Assembly: GCA_035574275.1 (NCBI GenBank) | Contig: DATLYY010000046.1 | Span: 1 to 36,935 of the forward strand | DNA: 36,935 bases | Direction of reading: 5' to 3' | DNA from: Verrucomicrobiia bacterium | GTDB lineage: Bacteria; Zixibacteria; MSB-5A5; DSPP01 | Shown here: piece after piece, positions 26,831 through 35,235 of the stretch | How the letters are laid out: every line of letters begins with the position of its first letter | Position numbering within the stretch: the stretch's first letter is position 1 | The notes under the pieces: model-generated | What the model was told of the DNA's origin: nothing | Database searches by the model: none | What the model saw: only the letters and a program-made list of their open reading frames with translations | Position numbers and translations under genes: made by a program

Positions 26831-27795
26831 TGCCCGTGCAAATGAAAAAAACCCGCGAAGGGTGGGGGCATGCCTTAGCCGAACTGGGGGAGGTCAATCC
26901 CAAGGTGGTGGTGTTGGTCGGCGATTTGGCCTCCTCCACGATGGTGCATTTTTTCGCCCAGAAATTTCCCGAGCGGTTCTTTCAAATGGGGGTGGCGGAA
27001 CAAAACATGGCCAACGTGGCCTCCGGGCTTTCACTCACCGGAAAGATCCCGTTCTTTGCCACTTATGGCGCCTTTGCCGCCTGCCGCGACCTTGATATGA
27101 TCCGGGTGACCATTTGCTACTCCGATTTGAACGTCAAAATCGGCGGGGCGCACGGCGGAATCTCGGTCGGGCCGGACGGCGCCACCCACCAAGCCCTGGA
27201 GGAATTCGCCATCATGCGCTCCATGCCAAACATGAAAGTGATTTGCCCGTGCGACTATTGGGAGACCAAGAAGGCGACCCGGGCGATAGCCGAAATCTGG
27301 GGGCCCTGCTATCTGCGGATGGGGCGGGAGGATGTGCCCGTGGTCACGGACGAGAACACGCCGTTTGAGTTCGGCAAAGCGTTGGTGATGCGGGAAGGGA
27401 ATGATCTGGCCATCATCGCCTGCGGCATTATGGTTTACGAAGCGCTGGAGGCGGCGGAGGTTTTGGCGCGGGAGGATAAAATCGAGGCCCGGGTCATCAA
27501 TATGCACACGCTCAAGCCGCTGGATGAGGAAATCATCATCAAGGCGGCACGGGAGTGCGGCGCTTTGGTGACCGCCGAAGAGCACCAGATTTACGGCGGG
27601 CTGGGGTCAGCCGTTTCTCAGGTGACCGCCTGGCATCACCCCGTGCCGATTGAGATGGTGGCGATGTGGGACCGCTTCGGCCAATCCGGCAAGCCGGAGG
27701 AGCTTTTGGTGGCCTTCGGGATGAAATCGACCAATATCATCGAAAAAGCCCGGAAGGTTTTGCGGCGGAGAGACCATCGGGGTAATGGGAAATAG
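26830..27795 (+). CDS. Transketolase, C-terminal subunit
   Basis: The 321-aa second half holds the pyrimidine-binding and C-terminal domains. Motifs include VVLVGDLASST, VAEQNMANVASGLSL (catalytic Glu for TPP activation), FATYGAFAACRDLDMIR, GGAHGGISVGPDGATHQ, and the C-terminal 'RVINMHTLKPLDEEII' and 'ALVTAEEHQIYGGLGS'. The ATG at 26830 overlaps the preceding stop codon, which sets the start. The frame open to 26761 is an artefact of overlap. A terminator follows 35 bases later, so the two subunits form a discrete two-gene operon. Confidence 0.93.
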   Translation: MPVQMKKTREGWGHALAELGEVNPKVVVLVGDLASSTMVHFFAQKFPERFFQMGVAEQNMANVASGLSLTGKIPFFATYGAFAACRDLDMIRVTICYSDLNVKIGGAHGGISVGPDGATHQALEEFAIMRSMPNMKVICPCDYWETKKATRAIAEIWGPCYLRMGREDVPVVTDENTPFEFGKALVMREGNDLAIIACGIMVYEALEAAEVLAREDKIEARVINMHTLKPLDEEIIIKAARECGALVTAEEHQIYGGLGSAVSQVTAWHHPVPIEMVAMWDRFGQSGKPEELLVAFGMKSTNIIEKARKVLRRRDHRGNGK

Positions 27796-27830
27796 CATCG
27801 GAGCCGCGCTAAGCTTAGGAAAAACCACCA

Positions 27831-27859
27831 GCCCCGTCACCGAACGGGGCGTTTTTTTT
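27831..27859 (+). terminator. Rho-independent terminator after transketolase
   Basis: GCCCCGT (27831-27837) and ACGGGGC (27844-27850) form a perfect 7-bp stem with a six-base loop, followed by G and eight T residues (27852-27859). Confidence 0.92.
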
Positions 27860-27885
27860 AGGATATAGGAAATAGAGAGGAATTG

Positions 27886-28767
27886 ATGGCGGAAAGCAAC
27901 AGGGAAGCATGGAAACGAATCTTAATTTTTCTTCTCCTCAACTTCGGGCTTAGCGCAGTTTTCAATTATTTAATCATCTCCTCCGGTTCATTCCGCACCG
28001 GGCGGGGGATGTACGTGCTCGGCGTGATGTGGTGCCCCGGTGTGGCGGCTTTAATTACCTGCAAATTGTGCGGAAAAAGCATTGCCGAACTGGGGTGGAG
28101 GTGGGGAAAGACGAAGTATCAGGTCGCCAGCTATCTTATTCCGTTCGGCTACGCGCTGGTTGCCTATCTGGCGGTCTGGCTTTCCGGATTGGGGGGATTT
28201 TACAATCCGGAATTTGTGCAGTCGGCGGTGCGGGATTTCCATTGGGGGAAGCTACCGGCCGGGTTGGTCTTGTTTCTCACCGTGTTTTTGACCGGAACGC
28301 TGGGCATCATCCGCAGCACCGGCTCGGCTTTGGGGGAGGAAATCGGCTGGCGGGGGTTTTTGGTGCCGGAACTGGCGAAGGTCACTTCCTTTACCAACAC
28401 GGCTTTAATCAGCGGAGCGGTTTGGGCCGTGTGGCATTATCCGGCTTTGCTTTTCGCCGACTACAATGCCGGGACGCCGGCCTGGTACGGGGTGGGCTGT
28501 TTTACCATTATGGTTATTGGAATGAGCTTCATTTTCGCCTGGATGCGCCTGAAGTCCGGAAGTTTGTGGACGGCGGCTTTTTTGCACGCCAGCCATAATC
28601 TTTTCGTTCAAGCGATTTTTACTCCCCTGACGACCGATACCGGAAAAACGAAATATTTTATTGATGAATTCGGAGCCGCTTTGGCTATTGTGTCCGTTGT
28701 GGTTGGCTATATCTTCTGGAGGATGCGGCACCGGCTGGAAAAAGCAGAGCCGGCGGCGGTGACGTAG
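27886..28767 (+). CDS. CPBP family intramembrane metalloprotease
   Basis: A 293-aa membrane protein of the CAAX protease/Abi (CPBP) family. It has about eight hydrophobic helices and the conserved motifs EEIGWR (Glu151, Glu152, Arg156), WH (His184) and HASHN (His234, Asn238), which form the metal-site geometry of Rce1-type proteases. All catalytic positions are present, so activity is likely. The substrate is unknown; bacterial members act in bacteriocin maturation, self-immunity or protein secretion. AGAGAGG precedes the ATG at 27886, and an in-frame TTG one codon upstream is less likely. It follows the transketolase terminator and precedes the aminotransferase by eight bases. Confidence 0.9.
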   Translation: MAESNREAWKRILIFLLLNFGLSAVFNYLIISSGSFRTGRGMYVLGVMWCPGVAALITCKLCGKSIAELGWRWGKTKYQVASYLIPFGYALVAYLAVWLSGLGGFYNPEFVQSAVRDFHWGKLPAGLVLFLTVFLTGTLGIIRSTGSALGEEIGWRGFLVPELAKVTSFTNTALISGAVWAVWHYPALLFADYNAGTPAWYGVGCFTIMVIGMSFIFAWMRLKSGSLWTAAFLHASHNLFVQAIFTPLTTDTGKTKYFIDEFGAALAIVSVVVGYIFWRMRHRLEKAEPAAVT

Positions 28768-28775
28768 AGAGCAGG

Positions 28776-29954
28776 ATGGGAAACAAACTGCGATTGGCTG
28801 AACGGATGTCCCGTTTGGGGACGGAGACCGCCTTTGAAGTTCTGGCGCGGGCGCGGGCCTTGGAGGCCTCCGGCCGTGAAATCATCCACCTCGAAATCGG
28901 CGAGCCGGATTTCGACACGCCGGAGTTCATCCGCAAGGCGGCGCAAAAGGCCCTTGATGCCGGATACACCCATTACACTCCCGCCGCCGGACTGCCGGAA
29001 GTGCGCAAGGTCGTAGCCCAATATCTTTCCCGAAAAATCAACGTTCCCTTCAAGCTGGAAAACATTGTCATCACACCGGGCGCCAAGCCCATCATGTTTC
29101 TTTCCATTCTGGCCTTAATCGAAACCGGCGACGAGGTGATTTATCCCAACCCGGGGTTCCCCATTTACGAGTCGGCGGTCAATTTTGTCGGCGGCAAGGC
29201 GGTTCCCTATCCGCTTGCAGAAGAGAACGGCTTCCGGATGGAAGGGGGGAAGCTTAAAAAGTTGCTTACCGACAGAACGCGGATGCTGATTCTGAATTCC
29301 CCGCACAATCCGACCGGCTCGGTTCTGGGTAGAAAAGAACTGGAGGGAATTTATGAGGTTGTCAAAAACCGGGAGGATATCTGGGTTTTGTCGGACGAGA
29401 TTTATTCGCGCGGGCTGTACGGCGGGGAGCACGTCTCCATTGCCTCTTTTCCGGGGATGGCGGAACGAACCATCGTTCTGGATGGAATGTCCAAGGCCTA
29501 TGCCATGACCGGCTGGCGGCTGGGGTTTGGGGCGATGCCGGAGACGCTGGCCCAGGCGGTCACCAAATTGGCCATCAATGACTTTTCCTGCACCTCGGCG
29601 TACGGACAAAAAGCGATTGAGGCGGGTTTGACCGGCCCGCAGGATGAGGTGGATAAAATGGCCTCTGAGTTTCGCGCGCGGCGGGATTTGATTGTTTCGG
29701 GCTTGCGAAAAATCCCGCGGCTCGCCGTAACCGAGCCGGAGGGGGCGTTTTACGTTTTTCCTTCCATCAAGGAATTCGGTAAATCCTCCAAGGAAATAGC
29801 CGATTATCTATTAGAGCAGGCCGGGGTGGCCTGCCTGTCCGGCACGGCATTCGGAAAATACGGCGAAGGATACATCCGGTTCTCTTACGCCAACTCGCAA
29901 AAAAACATACGGCTGGCCTTGGATAAAATAAAAACCGCGCTGGAAAAACTTTGA
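28776..29954 (+). CDS. PLP-dependent aminotransferase, class I/II (AspC-like)
   Basis: A fold-type I aminotransferase of 392 aa, closest in pattern to the subgroup I-gamma aspartate aminotransferases. Visible are 'IGEPDFDTPEFI', the substrate region 'HYTPAAGLPEVR', NSPHNPTGS, 'LSDEIYSRGLYGG' and the PLP lysine Lys240 in SKAYAMTGWR. Near the C-terminus are GAFYVFP and an Arg in YIRFSYA, as expected for carboxylate binding. Aspartate or another amino acid could be the substrate; sequence alone does not settle it. The stop codon overlaps the TTG start of the dacB-like gene by three bases (TTGA), putting it in the cell-wall operon. It may supply amino acids for peptidoglycan, which is inference. 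Confidence 0.88.
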   Translation: MGNKLRLAERMSRLGTETAFEVLARARALEASGREIIHLEIGEPDFDTPEFIRKAAQKALDAGYTHYTPAAGLPEVRKVVAQYLSRKINVPFKLENIVITPGAKPIMFLSILALIETGDEVIYPNPGFPIYESAVNFVGGKAVPYPLAEENGFRMEGGKLKKLLTDRTRMLILNSPHNPTGSVLGRKELEGIYEVVKNREDIWVLSDEIYSRGLYGGEHVSIASFPGMAERTIVLDGMSKAYAMTGWRLGFGAMPETLAQAVTKLAINDFSCTSAYGQKAIEAGLTGPQDEVDKMASEFRARRDLIVSGLRKIPRLAVTEPEGAFYVFPSIKEFGKSSKEIADYLLEQAGVACLSGTAFGKYGEGYIRFSYANSQKNIRLALDKIKTALEKL

Positions 29955-31387
29955 AAAAAATTCTTTTTGCACTTCTTTTTGCGGCCGGGGAGCTCCAAGC
30001 CCAGAGCTTTTCCGCCCTGGCCGACACCATCTTCTCCTCCGCCCCTTTCCAGCGGGCCAAGGTGGCCGCGGCTTTTTATTCCCTTTCCGAAGGGGTTTCG
30101 GTTTACGCCAAAAACTTGAGCGTCCCTTTGACTCCGGCTTCCAACGCCAAGCTGGCGACCTCGGCGGCGGCTTTGCACTACCTTAAACCGGATTTCCGGT
30201 TCGAGACCACTTTTCTTTTAAAAAAAAGCGAGGCCGATGATTCGGCGCTTTCGGTTCTGGTCGTCCGCGGCGGGGGGGACCCCTCCATTTCGGGCCGCGA
30301 CCGTCCCTCGCCGTATGAAATTCTGGAATTCTGGGCCGATTCGCTTCTGTCGCGGGGAGTAAAAAAAATCGGGCGGCTCGTGTTGGACAAGCGCTACTTC
30401 GTGGGACCGGACGTGATTGAAAGCTGGCCCGCCCGCGAGCTTTCCTTCTGGTACGCCGCGCAAACCTCGGCTTTGTCTTTCGAGGACAACTGCGTTTTCC
30501 TTCGTTTCTATCCGGGGCGGAAGGTGGGCGCCCCGGCCCGCATCATTCTGGAGCCGGATTTCGGCTATATGAAGGCGATCAACCATTCGCGTACCGGCCC
30601 GCGGGGGAGCAAATACACGCTGGACGAGGATTACCGCCGCAAGCCGGGGACGAATACGGTGACATTTTTCGGCCGGATTCCGATTTCCGACACCGGGCGG
30701 GCGGACTATGTTTCCGTGCACGAACCGCCGATGTATCTGGCCCACACGACGCGGGAAATCTGGAAGCGGAAAGGAATTTCCGTGGCGGCTCCGGCCATTT
30801 ATTGGGAAAAGGCCGGCCTCGAAGAAGACAGCTTGAAAAAACTGTTCGTCTGGCATTCCGATTCCCTTTCCAACATTCTCAAAGTAGTCAACAAAAACAG
30901 CCAGAACTTTTATACCGAGCAGGTTTTGCGCACGCTGGGGAAGGAAATCGAGGGGCGGGGGAGCTTTGAAGCCGGGCTGGAGGCGGTGAACCATTTTCTT
31001 TTGAACGCGGGCCTTTCCACCGGAGATTTCTATCTGGTGGACGGGAGCGGGCTTTCTGCCAGGAACCGCTTTACGGCGGCGGGGTTCATAAAGCTTTTGC
31101 GCCACATGCACGAGTCCCCCCACTTTTCCTACTACTACGAGTCGATGGCCATTCCGGGGCTGGACAAATCGGTCAAAAAACGAAAAAACGGGGATTCCCT
31201 GGCGGTCAATTTCCGGGTCAAAACCGGTTTCATTTCCGGGGCGCGAACGCTCTCGGGCTACTTCAAATCCAAAAGCGGGAAGCTGTACTGTTTTTCGGTC
31301 CTGGTGAACGGCCGAAAGCTGAACTACGGCGCTATCGACGCCGCCGTGGACCGGCTGTGTCTTTCGGCGGCCCGATTGCTCCCTTAA
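29951..31387 (+). CDS. dacB: D-Ala-D-Ala carboxypeptidase/endopeptidase (PBP4, S13)
   Basis: Periplasmic PBP4-type enzyme that cleaves D-Ala-D-Ala and peptide cross-links. The 478-aa product has a signal peptide (KKILFALLFAAGELQAQ). The S13 motifs are SNAK (Ser64, Lys67), SQN (317-319) and KTG (424-426), plus VDGSGLS (363-369). The large insertion between the first two motifs, about 250 residues, is the mark of this family against S11 enzymes. The start is TTG, overlapping the aminotransferase stop codon, and its own stop overlaps the alr ATG (TAATG). It is the second DD-carboxypeptidase in the window, after the S11 enzyme at 450-1382. Confidence 0.93.
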   Translation: MKKILFALLFAAGELQAQSFSALADTIFSSAPFQRAKVAAAFYSLSEGVSVYAKNLSVPLTPASNAKLATSAAALHYLKPDFRFETTFLLKKSEADDSALSVLVVRGGGDPSISGRDRPSPYEILEFWADSLLSRGVKKIGRLVLDKRYFVGPDVIESWPARELSFWYAAQTSALSFEDNCVFLRFYPGRKVGAPARIILEPDFGYMKAINHSRTGPRGSKYTLDEDYRRKPGTNTVTFFGRIPISDTGRADYVSVHEPPMYLAHTTREIWKRKGISVAAPAIYWEKAGLEEDSLKKLFVWHSDSLSNILKVVNKNSQNFYTEQVLRTLGKEIEGRGSFEAGLEAVNHFLLNAGLSTGDFYLVDGSGLSARNRFTAAGFIKLLRHMHESPHFSYYYESMAIPGLDKSVKKRKNGDSLAVNFRVKTGFISGARTLSGYFKSKSGKLYCFSVLVNGRKLNYGAIDAAVDRLCLSAARLLP

Positions 31388-32553
31388 TGAACCGCAAAAA
31401 TTCTTCTCACCGTCCCAGCCGGCTCGTTGTCGATTTGGACCGGTTGGCGCAAAACGTCCGGCTCGTCAAAAAACGGCTCGGACGAGCTGCCGGGCTGATG
31501 GCCGTGGTCAAAGCGGACGGCTATGGCCACGGAGCTTTGCCCGTGGCAAAGGCGGCCCTTTCCGCGGGAGCAATCTCCCTCGGTGTGGCATTTGTCGAAG
31601 AGGGGATTGCCCTGCGAAAAGCCGGCATCAAGGCCCCCATCGCCGTTTTATATCCCGATTTCGCCGACCGGGCGGAGTTTTATGCCCGCTATGATTTGAT
31701 TCCCACCGTTATCGATGAAAAATTCGGAACGTCCTACATCAAAGCCGGCAGGAAATTACGAAAGAAACAAATTCGGTTTGCCGTCAAACTGGAAACGGGG
31801 TTGAACCGGTACGGGGTACCCGCGGAAGCGGCCTTGCGCCTGACTCAATTGCTTTTAAACCAGAATGGGACTGAATTCTGGATGCTGTTTTCCCATTTGG
31901 CCACGGCAAGCGAAGGGGACTTGGAATTCGTCCGATTGCAAGTTCAAAGGATGAAAGAAGCTGGGCGGCTTTTCGAAAGGGCCGGGATAATTCCCCGTTA
32001 CACCAGTTTGGCCAACAGCGGGGCGATTCTGGATTTTCCGGAGGCGTATTTCAATCTGGCGCGGGTGGGCGTTCTGCTTTTCGGTTATCCTTCCAAAACC
32101 ATTGCCGGAAATTCGCTTCTGGCTCGACCGATAATGCGTTTGGAAAGCCGGATTGCGCAGTTGAAGACCATCGGTCCGAATGAGACGGTGAGCTACGGAC
32201 GGGAGTTTACATCGAAGGGTCAACGGGTGATTGCCACCCTGCCGCTCGGTTTTTCGGACGGCTATCCCCGGCATCTGGGGAACAAGGGGTGGGTTTTAGT
32301 GCGAGGGAAGCGGGCGCCGGTGGTCGGGCGGATTGCGATGGACGCAGTTATGGTTGACGTCACGGAAGTTGAGGGGGTGAAAACGGGCGACCGGGTGGTG
32401 CTCTTGGGAGAAATGGGAAACGAGAAAATCACGGCCGAGGATTTGGCGGGATGGATTGGAACCTCCGCCTACGAAATCATGACGCGGATGGGGGTGCGGT
32501 TGCCCATTGAATATACCGGCAAAATGGCACGCAAATTGGGGTTTGCGAAATGA
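31387..32553 (+). CDS. alr: Alanine racemase
   Basis: PLP enzyme that interconverts L-Ala and D-Ala, supplying D-Ala for peptidoglycan. The 388-aa product has the PLP-binding lysine Lys42 in VVKADGYGHGA and the second catalytic base Tyr270 in SYGREF. PLGFSDGYPR and GRIAMDAVMVDV complete the signature. The ATG at 31387 overlaps the dacB stop codon; the frame extends to 31357 but that part lies within dacB. A TGA overlapping the next ATG (ATGA) couples it to the NlpC/P60 gene. No signal peptide is present, as expected for a cytoplasmic enzyme. Confidence 0.96.
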   Translation: MNRKNSSHRPSRLVVDLDRLAQNVRLVKKRLGRAAGLMAVVKADGYGHGALPVAKAALSAGAISLGVAFVEEGIALRKAGIKAPIAVLYPDFADRAEFYARYDLIPTVIDEKFGTSYIKAGRKLRKKQIRFAVKLETGLNRYGVPAEAALRLTQLLLNQNGTEFWMLFSHLATASEGDLEFVRLQVQRMKEAGRLFERAGIIPRYTSLANSGAILDFPEAYFNLARVGVLLFGYPSKTIAGNSLLARPIMRLESRIAQLKTIGPNETVSYGREFTSKGQRVIATLPLGFSDGYPRHLGNKGWVLVRGKRAPVVGRIAMDAVMVDVTEVEGVKTGDRVVLLGEMGNEKITAEDLAGWIGTSAYEIMTRMGVRLPIEYTGKMARKLGFAK

Positions 32554-33314
32554 AGGGGCTTGTCTGCATTCCGGTTGCCGATTTGCGCCGCGAGCCGGTT
32601 TTTCAATCCGAGCGGACAAGCCAGGCGTTATTCAATACGCCGGTGGAATTGGGAGAAGAAAAGGACACCTACATTGCCACAACCTTACCGGATAGATACA
32701 CCGGCTGGATGCAGAAAAGCCATTTGCTTTATCCGCTTTCAAATACTTTTTTCAGCAAGCGACTGAAAGTCCGGACGCCCTTCCTTGCGGTTTTCGCCAC
32801 GGATCGCAAGAAAACAAACTCCGTCCTGACTTTCAACACCGCTGTCCGCGTATTTCGACAAGCCGGAAACTGGGCGGCCGTCGGCTCTGATAAAAAGGTT
32901 TTGGGATGGGTAAAAAAGGAAGGGCTGGTTGACCCCGCAAAGCTCCGTTTTTCCGTCGCTGATTTGATAAAAAAGGGAATGGAGTTTTTTGGCACCCCCT
33001 ATCTCTGGGGCGGCATTTCCTCCTTCGGTTTCGACTGCTCCGGTTTTTTGTTCACGCTGTTTGATTTCTTCGGCCGGAAAATTCCCCGTGATACTTCGCA
33101 GCAGATAAAAATCGGGGAAGAGATTCCTTTTGAGCATGCCGAAGCGGGGGATTTTTTCTTTTTCCCCGGACATGTGGCGCTTTACGTTGGCGGAAGGAAA
33201 ATCCTGCACGCCAATTTGCGGGGGGGTGGGGTGACTTTGGATTCCATACGGAAAGCGGATAGGAATTATAATCCGGTTATTGAAAAATTGACCTGCGTTC
33301 GCCGAATCCTATGA
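32550..33314 (+). CDS. NlpC/P60 peptidase with SH3-like N-terminus (YkfC-type)
   Basis: A cysteine peptidase expected to cut the gamma-D-Glu-diamino acid bond of muropeptides. The 254-aa protein starts with SH3-like segments (about 1-130, including 'PVADLRREP' and GWVKKEGLV) and ends with the NlpC/P60 domain (about 135-250). Catalytic residues are Cys163 in FDCSGF, His208 in PGHVALYVG and a third polar residue at His220 in ILHAN. There is no signal peptide, unlike secreted NlpC/P60 hydrolases, which suggests cytoplasmic processing of recovered peptides as in Bacillus YkfC. It lies directly between alr and ldcA, with four-base overlaps on both sides, and the L-Ala-D/L-Glu epimerase follows ldcA. 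Confidence 0.88.
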   Translation: MKGLVCIPVADLRREPVFQSERTSQALFNTPVELGEEKDTYIATTLPDRYTGWMQKSHLLYPLSNTFFSKRLKVRTPFLAVFATDRKKTNSVLTFNTAVRVFRQAGNWAAVGSDKKVLGWVKKEGLVDPAKLRFSVADLIKKGMEFFGTPYLWGGISSFGFDCSGFLFTLFDFFGRKIPRDTSQQIKIGEEIPFEHAEAGDFFFFPGHVALYVGGRKILHANLRGGGVTLDSIRKADRNYNPVIEKLTCVRRIL

Positions 33315-34237
33315 AGCTGGTGAAGCCCAAGGCGCTATCCCCCGGTGCGACCATCGGCATCGTGGCCCCTTCCTCCTGGGCCAAGGATGCGCGGCTGCGG
33401 CGGGGGCTGAAGTGGCTGGCAAAAACCGGGTTTGGGGTCAAGCTGTTTTTATCCCCAAAACTGAAATACGGTTACCTTTCCGGGCCGGATCAAGTGCGCG
33501 CCAAACTTTTCAATCGGGCTTTTGCCGACCCCGAAGTGGATGCCGTCATCTGCGCGCGGGGGGGGTACGGTGCCTTGCGGATGCTGGATAAAATAGATTT
33601 TGAGCTGGTGCGCAAAAACCCGAAAATATTCGTCGGCTACTCGGATATTACCGCCATTCATCTGGCGCTCCATACGAGAACCGGTCTGTGTTCCTTTCAC
33701 GGGCCGATGGCGGCGGATTTCGGCGCGGCTTACAACCGACAAAATCTTTTGAACGCCTTGACATCGGTTTCTCCATTGGGAAAAGTGCAATTTCCCCGGG
33801 GTCTTCGGCCAAAATTCCTGCGGCCGGGCAAAGCCAGCGGGCCGCTTTTGGGAGGGAATCTTTCACTGGTGGTCAAGCTTTTCGGAACGCCGTACCAGCC
33901 GTCCTTGGAGGGGGCGATACTGTTTCTCGAAGACGTTAGTGAATATCCGCATCGCATCGACGGCTATCTGGCGCAGCTCCGCTTGGCCGGGGTTTTTCGG
34001 CAGATTGCGGGGTTGATTCTGGCGGACTTCAAGGATTGCGCGCATCCCCCCAAGGCGAACTACCATATGCCGCTGGCGCGGATTTTCAAGGATTTCTTTG
34101 GGCGGGCGCCTTTTCCGGTCGCCACGAATTTCCCGTTCGGACATTCCAAGAACAATTTCACCCTGCCGCTGGGCTTGCGGGCCACCCTGGATTCGCGCAA
34201 GGGGAGTTTGGTATTGGAGGAGGCGGGCGTGGTGTGA
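33311..34237 (+). CDS. ldcA: LD-carboxypeptidase (peptidase S66)
   Basis: Cytoplasmic LdcA removes the terminal D-Ala from tetrapeptides during murein recycling. The 308-aa product has the S66 features: GIVAPSS at the N-terminus, 'ICARGGYGALRML', nucleophile Ser111 in GYSDIT, Glu207 in LEDVSE and His278 in NFPFGHSKNN. The Ser-His-Glu triad is complete. The start overlaps the NlpC/P60 stop (ATGA), and the stop overlaps the epimerase GTG start (GTGA). No signal peptide is present. The ykfA homologue in the Bacillus ykf cluster belongs to the same family. Confidence 0.94.
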   Translation: MKLVKPKALSPGATIGIVAPSSWAKDARLRRGLKWLAKTGFGVKLFLSPKLKYGYLSGPDQVRAKLFNRAFADPEVDAVICARGGYGALRMLDKIDFELVRKNPKIFVGYSDITAIHLALHTRTGLCSFHGPMAADFGAAYNRQNLLNALTSVSPLGKVQFPRGLRPKFLRPGKASGPLLGGNLSLVVKLFGTPYQPSLEGAILFLEDVSEYPHRIDGYLAQLRLAGVFRQIAGLILADFKDCAHPPKANYHMPLARIFKDFFGRAPFPVATNFPFGHSKNNFTLPLGLRATLDSRKGSLVLEEAGVV

Positions 34238-35235
34238 AACAACTGGAATGGGAATCGTACTTCTTAAAACTCAAATATCCCTTTCGCTTGTCGCGCTCGG
34301 TTATTGAGGAGCGGGAAACCATTTTCGTGCGCTTTGGCCGGGGTATCGGCGAAGTTTCCTATTCCGCCTATTACGGCGAAACGCGGGAGGGGGTGGTTGC
34401 GGCGTTTGAAAAAGTGGACGGAAAACTATCCGAAAAGGCCAATGATTTTGAAAAAAACCGGCGGGTGATTGATGAATGGACCGGCGGCGTCAAATCGGCG
34501 CAGGCCGGGCTGGAAATGGCGGCGCTCGACCACGCCGCCCGGCTTTTGGGACGGCCGCTTTATGCCTATCTGGGACTGGCCAAACCGGCGGCCATCAAAA
34601 CCACCATGACCGTTGCCTTGGCTTCGCCCGGGGAGATGGCTGCGCGGGCCAAAGAAGCCGCCGGCTTTTCCGCCTTGAAATTGAAAGTCGGGGTAGAAGG
34701 GGATATGGAACGGGTGGAAGCGGTTCGCCAAGTCAGTTCGCAAGCCATCCGAGTGGATGCCAACGGCGGCTGGAAAGTGGATGAGGCGATTGAGAAAATC
34801 AGGAAACTGAAAGAACTGGGCGTAGAGTTTGTCGAGCAGCCGCTGGCAAAGGATGATTTCGACGGTTACCGGCAATTGGCCGGAAAGGCGGCTTTGCCGG
34901 TCTGGCTGGATGAATCGGTGATTACGCCGGAGGATCTGAAAAGATTCAAGGGGCTGGCTTCCGGGGTGGTTTTGAAAATCCAGAAGATGGGAGGGATCAA
35001 GCCCGCTCTTGAAGTTGCCTACCTGGCACGGGCTTTGGGAATGGGAGTAATGCTCGGCTGTATGGTGGAATCCTCCGTCGGCATCGCTGCCGGCTGCCAC
35101 GTCGCCTCGGTTTGCGATTATATTGATTTGGATGGGAATTTGCTCGTCACCAACGACCCCTATGAAGGATTGGCACTTTCCGGCGGAAGCTGGCAGCTGC
35201 CCGGCGGCTTTGGGTTGGGCGTGAGGCGGAAATGA
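34234..35235 (+). CDS. L-Ala-D/L-Glu epimerase (enolase superfamily)
   Basis: An enzyme of the muconate-lactonising subgroup that epimerises L-Ala-D-Glu to L-Ala-L-Glu, so murein dipeptides can be degraded. The 333-aa protein has the KxK catalytic pair (Lys149, Lys151 in LKLKVG). Metal ligands are Asp175 (VDANGG), Glu201 (VEQPL) and Asp226 (WLDES), and a C-terminal lysine pair is in VLKIQKMGG. Those motifs define the dipeptide epimerase family, though the exact dipeptide can vary. The start is GTG, overlapping the ldcA stop; the frame open to 34036 lies within ldcA. It corresponds to Bacillus YkfB and E. coli YcjG. Confidence 0.88.
   Translation: MKQLEWESYFLKLKYPFRLSRSVIEERETIFVRFGRGIGEVSYSAYYGETREGVVAAFEKVDGKLSEKANDFEKNRRVIDEWTGGVKSAQAGLEMAALDHAARLLGRPLYAYLGLAKPAAIKTTMTVALASPGEMAARAKEAAGFSALKLKVGVEGDMERVEAVRQVSSQAIRVDANGGWKVDEAIEKIRKLKELGVEFVEQPLAKDDFDGYRQLAGKAALPVWLDESVITPEDLKRFKGLASGVVLKIQKMGGIKPALEVAYLARALGMGVMLGCMVESSVGIAAGCHVASVCDYIDLDGNLLVTNDPYEGLALSGGSWQLPGGFGLGVRRK

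Noticed and set aside
25922-27795. Transketolase as one gene broken by a frameshift
   Set aside because: The break lies at the usual subunit boundary, with a TGATG stop/start overlap, and split transketolases are common; this is a natural two-gene form.
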